Shown here in pieces: positions 47,057 through 59,045 of a stretch of 64,000 bases of DNA. Each line of letters begins with the position of its first letter. The first letter of the stretch is position 1. Location of the stretch: the NCBI GenBank assembly GCA_019022495.1, contig JAFEKR010000001.1:5642001-5706000 (forward strand), in the 5' to 3' direction. A program made the position numbers and the translations under genes. The notes under the pieces were generated by a model. The model saw nothing but the letters and a program-made list of their open reading frames with translations, searched no databases and was not told the origin of the DNA. Origin of the DNA: Epichloe hybrida (lineage: Eukaryota > Ascomycota > Sordariomycetes > Hypocreales > Clavicipitaceae).

Positions 47057-50000
47057 CTACAAACCATCCTCCTCCGCAGCCAACAGCTCTGCGTAATCAT
47101 CCACTGATGCAAACATCGGCAGGTTCTTCAGGGCCTTTCTCCTGGACTTCTTCTTACTCTTCTCGTCGCTCTTCTTGTCACCACCCTCGTCATCTTCCAC
47201 ACCGACGGCTACCAACCCATCGGAACCAAGTTCATCATCCTCATCCAAGGCCACATCCATGTCCTCGTCATCGTCTTCATCAACTTCAACGTCACTTTCC
47301 AGAGAGAGAGCTGGAGATGATCCATCTTCAGAAGCCATATCAACATCATCCAGATCATCAAACCCTGCTTCTGACCCGTCGTCCTCGATTTCTGGCTGAG
47401 TAGACACAAGAGCCTTCCAGACTTCATCTTCATCATTTTCAGTCTCCTCGCCATCAGCTTGCTTCTTCTTGCCCGCCGCCTTCGGCTCTCTGGCGGCGTG
47501 TTGGAAGTATTCATGGAAGAAGACATCATCGACAGCGATATCTTCAGCCTTCTTCTTCCAGAATGCAGCAGAATTGACAGGTATTGACATGGAGCCAGTA
47601 CCTTTGCTTCCCAGCCAAATGTCACCCGAATCTTTCATCGCGCGTAGTGGCTGCATAATTGACGCACCACGTGCTGAGTCGGTTGACTTAGGATTACGGT
47701 ACACAAATTTATCCAAGAATCGGATGAGAGTATGACTCTCCATATCAGGCTTTTGCACCTTCTTCTTCTTTTCTAACAGGACCTCGGCGAATACGCTCAC
47801 AGAGGGATGGAAGTGTGCTTGGAAAGGAATCTGCGAGGAGTCAGTTTAACACTTATTGACACTTGGGCGAAATCATCATGTGTTCTCTCATGCAACATAC
47901 CATCTCCCACAAACAACTTCTTTGCGCGTTGCTGTGTTCGGGGTCACGCTTTCGGCCATCATACCCAGGTAATGCTGCTGATGTGTCGTCGTCGAAAATT
48001 GAAGCCTCAGGTTCTTCAACCAGCGTTGATAGACCAGGAAACGTTTGTCGCAGATGGGCTATGACGTAAAGTAATCCACAGACAAAGGGAGGTTGGTGGA
48101 GATTAGAAATCTGCAGCATTCTCTTGGCGAAAGCCTTCACTCTTCGAACGTCGACGTCGCTCTTCAGAGCCCTTAGAAGCAGATTGAGGTATAGGGCTTG
48201 CTTGGATGACGTGACCAGACGGGGGTCCAACAATGATTCGTACAGTGTTCGATAGAAACGATCTGTAGCCAAGTTTCGGACTGCTGATAAGTGCTGGATC
48301 AATAACAAGGCCTGTATACCAGTATTGAAGTTGGCCGAGTGCGCAATTCTAAATAGCGTATCAAGGTGTTTTTCCATGCTGCGACTCGCATTAGCTCACA
48401 TAGACTCATTAGCCCATTCAGTATAACCGAAAGGACTCACATTGCATCATTTGCGCCGACGAATGGTGCAGCGCGATTCACACCAGTCAGTAACGCCGAA
48501 ACCAGCTTGTCAGCAGCTTCTGTTTCGGGCACTGTGGAATTTCCCACTTTTGGTTTCTGAGTGTGATTTCCATCTGGCTTGCCACCATGTCTACCATCAG
48601 GCCTAGTTCTAGGTTTACGAGTATTTTTGGTAGCGCCAGAGCCATTCTCTAGAGGAATTCCCAAACTACCCGACTTAAGCATCGTGATGAAGAAGTCAAA
48701 GTAGATTCTAACAAGGTTTTCAGCGACAGCGGGCTCCTTGTTGCTCAAAATGGTCTGGTTCAACGTGTTGACGGCGTAGTATTTTGATCGGTGGTCTTGT
48801 GAGGGATGAAGCAGGATACCTTGTTCAATGGATCGGATAATGATCGGTTTCATTCCAGGATGCGAAACTTGTAATTGCAGCAGAAGATAAGATGCTCGGG
48901 ACGCAATCTTTCGGTCGCGATCGCCCAGCTTGTTCACAAGAAGGGTAAGCAAATTCGACTCCTGTTCCGGCTTCTCCCTGAGGAGACCATACACAAAATC
49001 CACAGCCTTCATTCGAGAGTATTCAATTTCATCGGAGCACCACGTCTCCAACAATTGAATGATTTTGAAGTATGTTTCCTTCAACCAATCTTCATACGCC
49101 CAGCATATCAGATGCTCCTCAGTAATTTTCCCGGGAAGTGGTTGACTAGGTGACCATGACTTGATTGCATGTTTCTGCAGGGTTCCCAGAAGTCCAGGCT
49201 GACCTTGGAAAGGACGCAACCGTCGTTCTGAGGGTAGCAGCGTTCCTGGGCCAAGTAAATCTACAAGAGCTCCGATAGCTCCGATAGCTTGTGCGCGGCT
49301 TTTCTTTGAAGCTAAATTCATGAGAGCTTCGAAAGCACGAGTGTTATGTACGGGTGATTCCTGTACTGCCAGAGTCAGAGCTGAAACCTTGTCCGTGAGC
49401 GTGCCAGACGACATGATAGTAGACAGGAATTTGTGAGATGATGAAGCAAATACGCTAGTTCTGTACTTGTTAGTGTCATTGTCTAGCAGAGCTTTGGCGT
49501 GCCATTTGAGTGCATCTGCAGCACCCACGAATGGTCCAAGTTGATCTAATGTTGGTGCAGGCAGTTTTGGCAATTTGTACGCATGCCAGTCTGCCCGTGG
49601 TTCAAACGTCTTGAGTCCCCAAATTAGCTTCCGCTCGAGCTTCGAGGGTTTCAGGGTTCGGATCCTACTAACCATGTCACCAACTTTCTTTACGCGGCTT
49701 TTCACAATTTCCTCATCGTCATCAACTTCGCTGGCTTCCTCACTGGACTCATGGTCATCTGAGGACTCTTCGTCACCGATTACCTCATCCTCTTCGGGTT
49801 CGGATTCAATGGTGGCTTCGGGCGCTAAGCTAGAGAACCCGAGCTCTTTGGATAGAGCAAGGAGATCGTCTTTCAAGCTATTGTCTACCGGCGCGCTTGA
49901 TCCTTTTGCGGCGTAAGTCTCGTCGTCAGAGTCGACACCGATGATGAGTTCGAAATCCTGCTCGTCGCCACCCAGAGCCTTTATTTCGGCAAGCAGAGCT

Positions 50001-50335
50001 TCTTGATCATCTTCATTCTGTTCCTTCGAAAGTCGTCCCTCCTCGGAGTGTCGTTGTCTTTTCTGTTCCTTCTTGATCCCGGCATTGGTGGGGGGCTTTT
50101 TTCGTTTGTGATCGTGAGAATTGAGACTTTGGTCAATTTTGGATGTAAGTTGAGCGAGAGCGTTGTCGTCAAAACTTTGCCTGTCTTTCTTGTCTTTGTG
50201 GCCCCGAGGGCCTTTGCCCTTTCGCTGTGGCTTGGCCATTTCGAAAAAGCTGAATGGCAGGTGGTTGTCCGGTAGTTGGGTAATGCTAACAAAAAATTGA
50301 GGCTCGGACAACTCGAACTTTTTCGACGGCGCCAT
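47057..50335 (-). CDS. noc1: Ribosome-biogenesis factor Noc1/Mak21 (CBF domain)
   Basis: Nucleolar protein that with Noc2 matures 60S pre-ribosomes. Exons: 48441-50335, 47901-48378, 47057-47830; 1048 aa. N-terminus basic (KPQRKGKGPRGHKDKKDR), then acidic stretches (about 170-215). A long alpha-helical repeat region follows (ALTLAVQESPVHNTRAFEAL, RKIASRASYLLLQLQVSHPG). The CBF/Mak21 domain spans exons 1-3: FRIAHSANFNTGIQALLLI, FYRTLYESLLDPRL, SSKQALYLNLLLRALKSDVD, and LWEMIPFQAHFHPSVSVFAE across the last intron. The C-terminus is acidic then Lys-rich. The start at 50335 may be early; ATG 50239 (MAKPQRKGKG) is an alternative. Confidence 0.94.
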
Positions 50336-50757
50336 ATCTTATCAGAAGCCCCACCTGAAAACGGCAAGTACTAAGTACATGTATGTACGGAGCACCTTCG
50401 TCTCTTGCAAAGCTTGTTCAACCAGAAGCATAATTTCAAATTTAAAAAATATTTCAAATAGAGTATAGCTCTACATTTTAAGAAATTACCTACGATTCAC
50501 CAAATGTAGTCTAGTTCGCAGACTAAGGCAATGAATGAATCTTCAGTTTGAATCCTTAAGACGAGTATTACATTACATATGACTTGGAGCCAGGGCATCT
50601 TTCCATAACAGGCCTAGCTTCCATTGCTGCCAATGGCCACTCACTCACTGCCTTCACCTTCCCCTTCACATGTTCCGCATTATCGCTTATATGCTGCAGC
50701 TTGCCTCTTCAAAATGTGTGCATGAAAGATGATTCGTCAGTGGAACTTTGCAAAGCG
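50336..50757. promoter_or_regulatory. Divergent promoter region Noc1 / mitochondrial ProRS
   Basis: About 420 bp, AT-rich around 50430-50500. No gene. Confidence 0.45.
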
Positions 50758-52815
50758 ATGCCCTCTCAAAAAATGAACTTGGCAAGACATGCAGTAACGC
50801 GACCGGCATATGCTAACGTTTCCAAACCCTTCCTTCACATCAGGTCGAAGATCGGGGCAAGAGCCCGTTCAACACTTTCGAAACTATGGGTTCCAACTGG
50901 TGGAGTTTCAGAAACTGAAGGAGAGAGTAAGGTTGGTTGTACTTTGTTGTAAGAATTCACAGCTGACATGTACGGTAGCTGGTCATAAAAAGCTTATCCG
51001 GGCTGGGTTTCTACGTCAGGTGAGTTCATCCTCCCCCCCACGGTATTATTTTTCGAGTCTAATGTTGTTTTTAAGACCCAATCTGGTGTTTTTCAGCTGC
51101 TACCTCTGGGTCTGCGCGTTCAGAATAAAATAGAAGCTCTTCTTGACAAGCATATGGAGTCTGTTGGTAAGCGTCGCGGCCAGGCACGTATTTGGGAATC
51201 AAGCTGACCACTTTCTTTCAGGCGCATCAAAGCTATCATTATCAACAATAACATCCGAAGAGCTATGGCGTCGAAGCGGAAGGTTCGATCAAGTATCCTC
51301 AGAGGTAGGCCTGTTCTCAAATTTGTCTTTTCGGACATGCATTAACAATTGCAGCTTTTTCGACTGGCTGATCGCAAGCAATTCCCCATGATGCTGTCCC
51401 CAACACACGAGGAAGAAATAACGTCGCTGGTGGCAAGTACGCTGAAATCTTACAAAGATCTGCCATTGCGTCTTTATCAAATAAGTTAGTTCACCATATC
51501 CTCGTACGGAAATAAGCTGATAGTCAAGACAGCGAGGAAATATCGGGATGAAATGCGTCCGCGCCATGGGCTTTTGCGGTCTCGTGAGTTTGTCATGAAG
51601 GATCTTTATACCTTTGACAAATCATTTGACTCTGCGATAAGCACCTACCGCGACGTCGCTGGAGCCTACCGTGCATTTTTCGCAGATTTAAAAATACCGA
51701 TCCTAGTTGCGGAAGCCAGTTCAGGCGATATGGGAGGTGATCATAGCCACGAATACCATTTGCCAAGTCCCATTGGTGAAGACACAGTCATTAGTTGTGA
51801 TTCCTGTGACTATGCCGCAAATGACGAAGTTGCCACAGCGCGAAAAATACCTTCTTCGCCCCCGTCAGTGTCAACACACAAAATCCGGGTGCAAGATATT
51901 CATGCCTGGCGTGGGATCACCAAGGACCGAAAAACGCTGGTCAATGCATGGTATCCTGCAAGCGGAGGAACTGAAATCAACACACATGCTGTGAAGGAAG
52001 TCGTCGTGGATCTGGATACAAGTATCAACGACCCGGTTGAGGCTTGGAAGGAGGCCTTGTCTACTGGTGCAGAAGGTGGAAACTATAGCGACATCAAGAT
52101 AATCAACATTGTCGACACGAGGCTTGCAAGCTCATACAGCGAGCTGGCCAAAGAACTCCCCATTATGCCAGCAGCCGACGGAGAGTACCCGAATGAGATT
52201 TGCCAGCTTCCAGTCATAACATCACATAATGGAGAGGGGCTGAATCTATTGCGTCTGATACAAGGAGACGGTTGCCCTCGTTGCGAGACCGGTCAACTTC
52301 GCGTACACCGAGCACTGGAACTCGGCCACACCTTTTATTTGGGATCTCGCTACTCGGAACCTCTAGAGCTCTCGGTAACCCTTCCTAATTCGAAACATCC
52401 CATGCCAGTTGAGATGGGATGCTACGGAATTGGAGTGTCGCGAATATTTGGCGCTGTTGCGGAGCACAAGGCAGATGAGCGAGGCCTTGTATGGCCGAGA
52501 GCCATTGCACCGTTCGAAATCGTCGTGATCCCAACTTCGGGACTCACAGATGCCACGCTCGGTTTCTACGATGACCTGACCCGCCAGTCAGCGTCTGGCT
52601 ACAAGTTTGACGTGGTGTTGGATGATCGTAAGGAGACATTCGGGTGGAAAATGCAAGATGCCGACTTGATTGGATATCCCGTTACAATTGTGCTCGGAAA
52701 AGCATGGCGAGAAAAGGGCATTTGTGAGGTGCAATGTCGAAGTCTTTTATTGAAGGAGAATGTTGCAGTCGGGGATCTCCCAAGCTACTTGAACACCGTG
52801 TTGAGGCGATTATGA
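50758..52815 (+). CDS. Mitochondrial prolyl-tRNA synthetase (bacterial type)
   Basis: Charges mitochondrial tRNA-Pro; yeast counterpart AIM10. Exons: 50758-50926, 50979-51019, 51097-51166, 51222-51304, 51355-51484, 51533-52815; 591 aa. The N-terminus ([16 protein letters not shown], no acidic residues for ~40 aa) looks like a presequence. The ATG at 50773 or an upstream in-frame ATG are alternatives. Class II core: [51 protein letters not shown] from residue ~173, and motif 3 [20 protein letters not shown]. The C-terminal anticodon-binding domain includes [20 protein letters not shown]. Exons 2-4 are short and only splicing restores the fold. ProRS class IIa is clear. Confidence 0.93.
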
Positions 52816-53125
52816 AGCAGTGAACAACAAAGTGCTTGGTTTTCTGATATATGCATCACTATGTACGAGTAAGAGGGACTACCCCGAGGCCAAACCAACA
52901 AGTCAATGCCAGAGGCTATGTATCATAGTGGAATGCCGAACCGGGAATACTGTAATTTTATGACAAAATACCATCTGGTCTGTGACATGCAGGCAGGCAG
53001 CATCTGAGGTCACTACATAGAATTTGACCCCACCATCCGCCGAGGGGCAACCAACCAAGCTTCAATTTTCAAAGTCCAGCCTCATCAGCAATCCTGTCGC
53101 GTGGACGACATATCAGCGCGACGCA
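52816..53125. other. Intergenic region ProRS / prefoldin 5
   Basis: 310 bp between tandem genes; nothing specific seen. Confidence 0.35.
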
Positions 53126-53874
53126 ATGTCTGGGGAGAGAGAAACGAGTAAGCCGCAGCTGCAATACTCATCGAACTACCCATAACTAACCCTCGTGGCA
53201 GTCAATCTCGATACACTCGAGCCACAGCAGCTGGCGCAGGTGAAGAAGCAGCTTGATGAAGAGCTCGAACACCTGACGAATTCGTACGCCCAGCTTCACG
53301 GAGCACAGAACAAGTTTAAAGATTGCCTACGATGCGTTGAATCTCGAACGAAAGCAGCCGATGGTATGCTTTTCAACAGATATGCTCTTATGTCACGTCA
53401 CGGCTTAGCGTAGGCTGCTGAATGGGGTTGGTTGCTAATCGCAGAACCTTGCCAAAACAGCTTCCTCAAACTCGGTGCTTGTTCCTCTTACGAACTCGTT
53501 GTATGTAAAGGGAGAAATTTCAAATAACGAAACTGTGTTGGTGGATGTCGGAACTGGATTTTTGATCGAAAAGGTTCGTGGGCCGAAAATGCATGCCAAG
53601 CTGCTCTGCAGGTTAGGGACAGCCACTGATATTGCGCATGTAGAAACTAAAAGCAGCCCATGAATTCTACGAAGATAAAGTGACGGGGTTAAATAACAAC
53701 TTGAAGGAGCTCGAGGCAATTGTACAGCGAAAACAGGCCAACGTCAGGGCAGTGGAAGAAGGTATGTCCCATGTTACCTCCTCTGTGTGTAATCATCGTT
53801 TCTAACCCACGTTTGAAATAGTTTTACGGCAAAAGATAATGGCCGCACAAGCAGCTCAACCACAAGAAGCTTAA
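53126..53874 (+). CDS. gim5: Prefoldin subunit 5 (Gim5)
   Basis: Alpha-type subunit of the prefoldin hexamer that passes nascent actin and tubulin to the TRiC chaperonin. Five exons: 53126-53147, 53202-53363, 53461-53573, 53644-53761, 53822-53874; 155 aa. Layout is N-terminal coiled coil (LEPQQLAQVKKQLDEELEHL, then AQLHGAQNKFKDCLRC), a beta-hairpin body (SVLVPLTNSLYVKGEISNNE, VLVDVGTGFLIEK), and a C-terminal coiled coil (KLKAAHEFYEDKV, VRAVEEVLRQKIMAAQ). Every intron is small (54-97 bp) with normal borders. The first exon carries only seven codons and one base. Confidence 0.95.
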
Positions 53875-54001
53875 ATCCGAGTGCAAAAAGAAACAAAATT
53901 ACCATTCGTGATGATCAATAGAAGAACGATGAAAGCTAGTTCGTCGCGAGTCAGACCCAGCGCATTCCGTAATCCGTGATGATACTGCCGCTTCTCTACG
54001 A

Positions 54002-55563
54002 TCATGAAAGAGCTCCCTCCAAAGCCGACAAACCCTCTAAAACACAGCAAATGAACTCTTTAAATTGGCCTTCTGCGGAATTCGCTGAGCCGCGCCAGAC
54101 ATCTCTCTGGCAAGCCCCCCAGTCCTTTTTTGTACCATTGGCGTTTGTGGAATTAAGCTCCGCTGCCCAGTGAACTCCATAAAACCCCAAGCTCTGCCAT
54201 GATTGAGGAGACGTTTGAGTATCAACACCTTTCCATAGGCGGTTTATAGAAACTTCCATTACATAGGGAGTATCACCAAAAGGTATCGCAACATTTGTGC
54301 TGACCTGGATATTTTCGACCTTTCCTTTCCATAGTTGGGGATCATTGATTCTGATATTGATTGGTTTCTGCAAGAATGCTTCTCCTGTCGACTCCTTGTG
54401 TCCGTCGCTAGTGATTACAATACTGTTGACTAGACTCAAGATTTGCGTTGGGATTGGCTGAACTGTGTGGCCAGAATCGACTCGAAGACACCAGTCGTAC
54501 TCCCGGTCAGGGGCAATGACGACCCATCTGAGTATAGGCCACTGACCTGGCGTCATCAAACGAACATTTTTCAATCTTGCTGGCCCGCTGTTAACCCAGA
54601 TAACATCGATTGCCAGAATATCCTTTTGCAGCTTGATCGATATAGTGTCATGGCAGGTTATATTTTGATGGCTGTTGAAAAATCCAGTGGTCGGTTGCAA
54701 AAGATGGCGAATAGTGTTTGAAGCAAGGTTGGAACCCTCTAGCCTTGCCTCAAAGTCAGCACCGCCTCTCCTTGCATACTGCGATGCCATGTCTGCGAAA
54801 TCGGTGTAGGGCATCTCGTTTCCGTTTCCTTGGATGGCCTTCTTTCGTCGCCGAATTATCACATGACCAAAATCCACACGCATTTGAAGTGTTTGTTTGA
54901 GACGGCGTTGTAAGGAATCTGTGGATGATATGAAACTCTGTCTGACTTTCTTCATAATGTCATTAGCGATATAAGAAGCTTCCTGTATAGAAACCAGCTG
55001 TTCCGAGTGAATCTGTGGAGATGCTTGCGGGCGGCAGTCCAAGTCCACCTTGACCGGACATTCTCCCCTAATTGGCCGCTGAACCAGGAAAAGACTTGAA
55101 AAGTTATGCTGAGCCAGTCTCATGTCATGAGTAGCCCAGTTGATCTCTTTGAGACATTTGTCTAAGTTGCGTGAGTTTCGACTGTGCATGTGTATGGTAT
55201 TTGGTCTCTCTTGAACGATCCAAACCTGATGGGCTTTCCTGAGAGCATCAAAGCAAGATGAATCAGCTAGCTCAAACATCGCTGGGAGGATGAATATGGT
55301 CTGTGCAATGATCAGCCGCGAACATATGATTAAGCTGCACGGCTAGGTAGGAGCTAGGAAGATACCTCGCATAGATTTTCACCTGGGGGAGGTTGTCCAA
55401 GATACTCTTCTTCAGCCTTGACGATAGCTTGTCGACGGTCTAGGTCCGCTTGTAATTTTTTGGTTGGCATTACGGGATGTTTCGCGAAGGCATGACCTCG
55501 TCGCTCGGCTTGATTGCCTCGATGTTGGTGACGACCCTTGCTGGACTCCATTGGCTCATTCAT
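54002..55563 (-). CDS. Unrecognised fungal protein (possible DUF7905-like)
   Basis: I cannot name a family with confidence. Exon 1 55366-55563, intron 55301-55365, exon 2 54002-55300; 498 aa from ATG 55563. A longer in-frame start at 55767 would add residues from the leader. Ordered features: residues ~70-140 (ALRKAHQVWIVQERPNTIHM, then LDKCLKEINWATHDMRLAQ) look like an RNA-binding-type alpha/beta module followed by FSSLFLVQRP. A charged region (TLQMRVDFGHVIIRRRKKAI) precedes a C-terminal beta-rich part with several Trp. The general pattern resembles fungal DUF7905 proteins, as I recall them; this is weak. No membrane segment or signal peptide. It is head-to-head with ORC1. Confidence 0.7.
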
Positions 55564-56511
55564 TATAGGAGTTTGAATCTCAAACCACTGTTCTATGGAA
55601 ACAAGGAAATGAATAAATAGTGACTTGAAGTCGGGATTATGTGTAACTTGCTGTAGGCAAGTTGCCCGAGTTTGAACTGAAAAGGCGTTGCCGTTTGGCA
55701 AACGACAGATGGAAGGTGCGTGCCTGACACGCCCGACACGCCCGACACCTGTCGAACAGCTGCTCACAGTCTCGCTCTGTGAATCACGCAGACTTCTATC
55801 TCAACATTGTTCCTCGTAGCATCTGCTGCTAAGATTCCCTGCTTCAGGAGAGACATTTGTGTCCCTGTCAAAGGGACAACTAAAAGCGCATCCGTCAAAA
55901 GTAAATGTAGAAAGCAGCAGAAAAGTAGTCACTGCCAAGCTAAGCGAGTTCAACTAACATACGGGGGAGGTGAACTTCCGTATGTTGTTATGGGCTGGCA
56001 CAGACGAATGCTTATAGTTAACTATTACACTGCTCACATCCAGCCTTGAGGCAAAGTTTTTGGTGTCACATGGAGCACTATTGGGTTTCATAGTACCTCG
56101 ATTGTTTTCCATTTCCTCATTGCTGCGATGAGAGTTGCTGCGTGAGCAGGTTACAATTCAGCTGGTGTTTGAGCTGCTTATGCGTAAGCCACCTGCCGCT
56201 ATTTCCACTTAATACGGACTTGAGCTGCAGTCGCGAACGGTGCCATTACATTTGACCATTAATATTACGAGACATGCATTGCAAACCTTAACGTTGGTCA
56301 AATTATAGCAATATCAGACATCAATTTTCCCATATTTCTGAATCCAGACGTACATACATACAACATCATCAAGTCTGCTAGTGAGAGGATGATGGTCAAG
56401 TCAAGGTGGGGCAGATGAAGTCAACAGGGGGCCTGCCGTAGTCGCGTCTCGAGTCGCGTAAATGGACAGCGGGTGTCCATTCCTTCACTATCTAGACATT
56501 TGCTGCACATT
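55564..56511. promoter_or_regulatory. Divergent promoter region unknown gene / ORC1
   Basis: About 950 bp. Contains repeated GCCCGACAC-type units near 55727-55747. Small open frames without support. Confidence 0.4.
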
Positions 56512-58915
56512 ATGGCGTCGCCAAGTGCCAAGCCCAAACCCACCGAGACGATTTCAAGGCGAAAACGAGTTCTTCCTGGTGTAAACCGCGACGACTCCGA
56601 TGATGAATTAGGCAGTGACGATTTGCCATGGGAGTGGCTTTACAATGTCGAGAACTCAGACCGAGCGAGCGATGATACGCAAAAAGATCGAAAGAGACGC
56701 AAAGTCACTGGTAATAAGATTGTCGGAGCTCGCATAGGCACTTTTGAATGTCGGATTGGTGATACAGTCTTGCTCAAAGCAGAAGGCTCCAACGAGGCTT
56801 GGGTGGCCATCATCTGCGAATTTGTTGAGGACGATGGCGAAGGCGAAAAAGCAGCCAATTTTATGTGGTTCTCGACCGAGAAGGAGATCCGTAACAAGGA
56901 CAGAAAGAGAAACGACTTTTATTGGGTATGTATTGGCTCACTCGATACTCACCACCCTGGGCCCTCAAATACTGATAGTCTGTTTCGCAGAATGAGCTTT
57001 ACATCTCCCCGTCCTGGGATATCAACCCACTAGCATCGATCAATGGCAAAGCAAAAGTCAGCTCCCTAGAATCATTCCTGTCCAGTCACCCATCGGGAAA
57101 GATAGCTCGCAACTCCAAGGACTTTGGAAAAACTTTCATCTGCCGAAGGGGCTGCAACACGAGGACGGCAACCTATACAGACGATTTTGTCTGGGAGGAG
57201 CTATACACAGGTGTCGACGACTTATTTCGACTGATTGAGGTTGTCGAGAAGGGAACAAAAGCTGTCCGTGGCCGACGGAAAGTCCGTGAGCAATCACCTC
57301 GAGACACAGCCTATCTCCCACCACAGACACCTACCAAAGGGGCCAGATCCGCCGTCACGACACCTCAGTCCAAACGAGGTCATGCTGAACCGGGCTCACG
57401 TGCTCAAAGAAGGCAAGTGTACCCAGATCCAGACCAAAGTTTCATTTTTGCAACAGAACCGTATTGACCCTCATTGACAGCGGACCGGGCAAGAAACTCG
57501 AATTCACACCCTTAGCAACCCGTAAGCTATCGCCGAGCGCCATTCAAGGATCACCTTTCCAAATAGCCCGCTCTCGCCTTCACGTGTCTTCTGTTCCGAC
57601 GAGTTTGCCGTGTCGAGAGGGCGAGTTCTCCTTAGTGTACTCGCACCTCGAGGCTTCTATATCCGAGGGAACAGGAAACTGTATTTACATCTCGGGAACA
57701 CCTGGTACAGGGAAGACTGCGACCGTTCGGGAAGTCATCGCCCGTCTCGAGGAGTCTGTAGGCTCTGACGAGTTGGATGACTTCATTTTCGTCGAAATAA
57801 ACGGCATGAAAATCACAGATCCTCACCAATCGTATACCTTATTATGGGAGGCTTTGAGAGGCGAGCGAGCGAGCCCCTCTCAAGCTCTAGATCTCTTAGA
57901 GCGAGAATTCAGCAATCCTAGTCCCAGACGTGTCCCTTGTGTTGTTCTGATGGATGAGCTTGACCAGCTCGTTACCAAAAACCAAGCAGTCATGTACAAC
58001 TTTTTCAATTGGCCGACTCTGCGACACAGTCGTCTCATTGTGCTTGCAGTTGCGAATACTATGGACCTTCCCGAAAGAACGCTCAGCAATAAAATCAGCA
58101 GTCGTCTTGGTATGTATCTGTCGCTGGCTCTCCACTCTAGACCGAATGAAGCAGATTTTGCCTGTATGACAGCTATCACAATATCTGACAACTTCCCCCT
58201 ACTAGGTCTTACCCGTATCACTTTCCCAGGCTACACCCACGAGCAGCTTATGAGAATCATACAGTCTCGTCTAGAGGGGGTTCCTGGTGACGTTGTCGAT
58301 GCAGATGCTGTCCAGTTTGCCAGCCGCAAAGTAGCTGCCGTCAGCGGTGACGCGCGAAGAGCTCTCGATATCTGCCGGCGGGCTGTGGAGATTGCGGAAA
58401 ACGACTTCCAAGGGGACCCGACAACGCCGAGCAAGCGCAGCACGCAGGACCTGATGCAACGCGGAAGAGTCACAATTGTCACGATCAAAAAGGCGATCAA
58501 TGAGGCGACAACGAACCCTGTGCAACAGCACCTGCGGGCACTCCCGTTAATGTCCAAGCTGCTGATGGCAGCGCTACTTCTGAGAATCAGGCGGACAGGC
58601 CTTGCTGAAACGACATTCGGAGAAACCGTTGACGAGCTGCAGCGAGCAACAGCTCATGCAGCGCCTGCGCTGCCAGGCATGGCGCAGATCTTGGACAATG
58701 GCCTTCAGGGAACACCGGGAGCCAGCCAGCGACACTTGGGGCGACCAAGTTACGTACATACAGCTGCTCTAGACCTCGTCGCTGCTGGGTTAGTGAATTT
58801 AGAAGCACATCGAGCTGAGAGATCGAGCAAGTTGCGTCTGGCGATTGCAGATGACGAGGTGAAAATGGCACTTCGAGACGATGGAGACTTGAGGGCCATG
58901 GGAATTGGAGTATAA
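56512..58915 (+). CDS. orc1: Origin recognition complex subunit 1 (ORC1)
   Basis: Largest ORC subunit, an AAA+ ATPase that loads the replication machinery at origins. Exons: 56512-56925, 56991-57418, 57481-58109, 58206-58915; 726 aa. N-terminal BAH domain (about residues 60-215) with the signatures RIGDTVLLKAEGSNEAWVAI and NELYISPSWDINPL. A basic linker follows, then the AAA+ module: Walker A GTPGTGKT (353-360), Walker B VLMDELDQL (Asp439, Glu440), sensor region VLAVANTMDLPE, and RITFPGYTHEQLMRII. C-terminal winged-helix region ends near YVHTAALDLVAAGLV. Intron 57419-57480 has a weak donor (GTACCC) but is the only phase-correct solution. Intron 58110-58205 is 96 bp with no stop in frame. Confidence 0.95.
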
Positions 58916-59045
58916 TGTACAGTAGTATTCCAGGGTATTTCAAGCGAGCCAATTCTTTATCAATAACGCCGAACATGTTGGTCAACCGGAAATAAACCCT
59001 TATCCTCAAACTGGCCCGTCTCATTATGGCTGCCAGCGCGTAGCT

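Noticed and set aside
51020..51096. Frameshift in mitochondrial ProRS
   Set aside because: The apparent breaks are explained by five small introns with normal borders; the spliced product is continuous.
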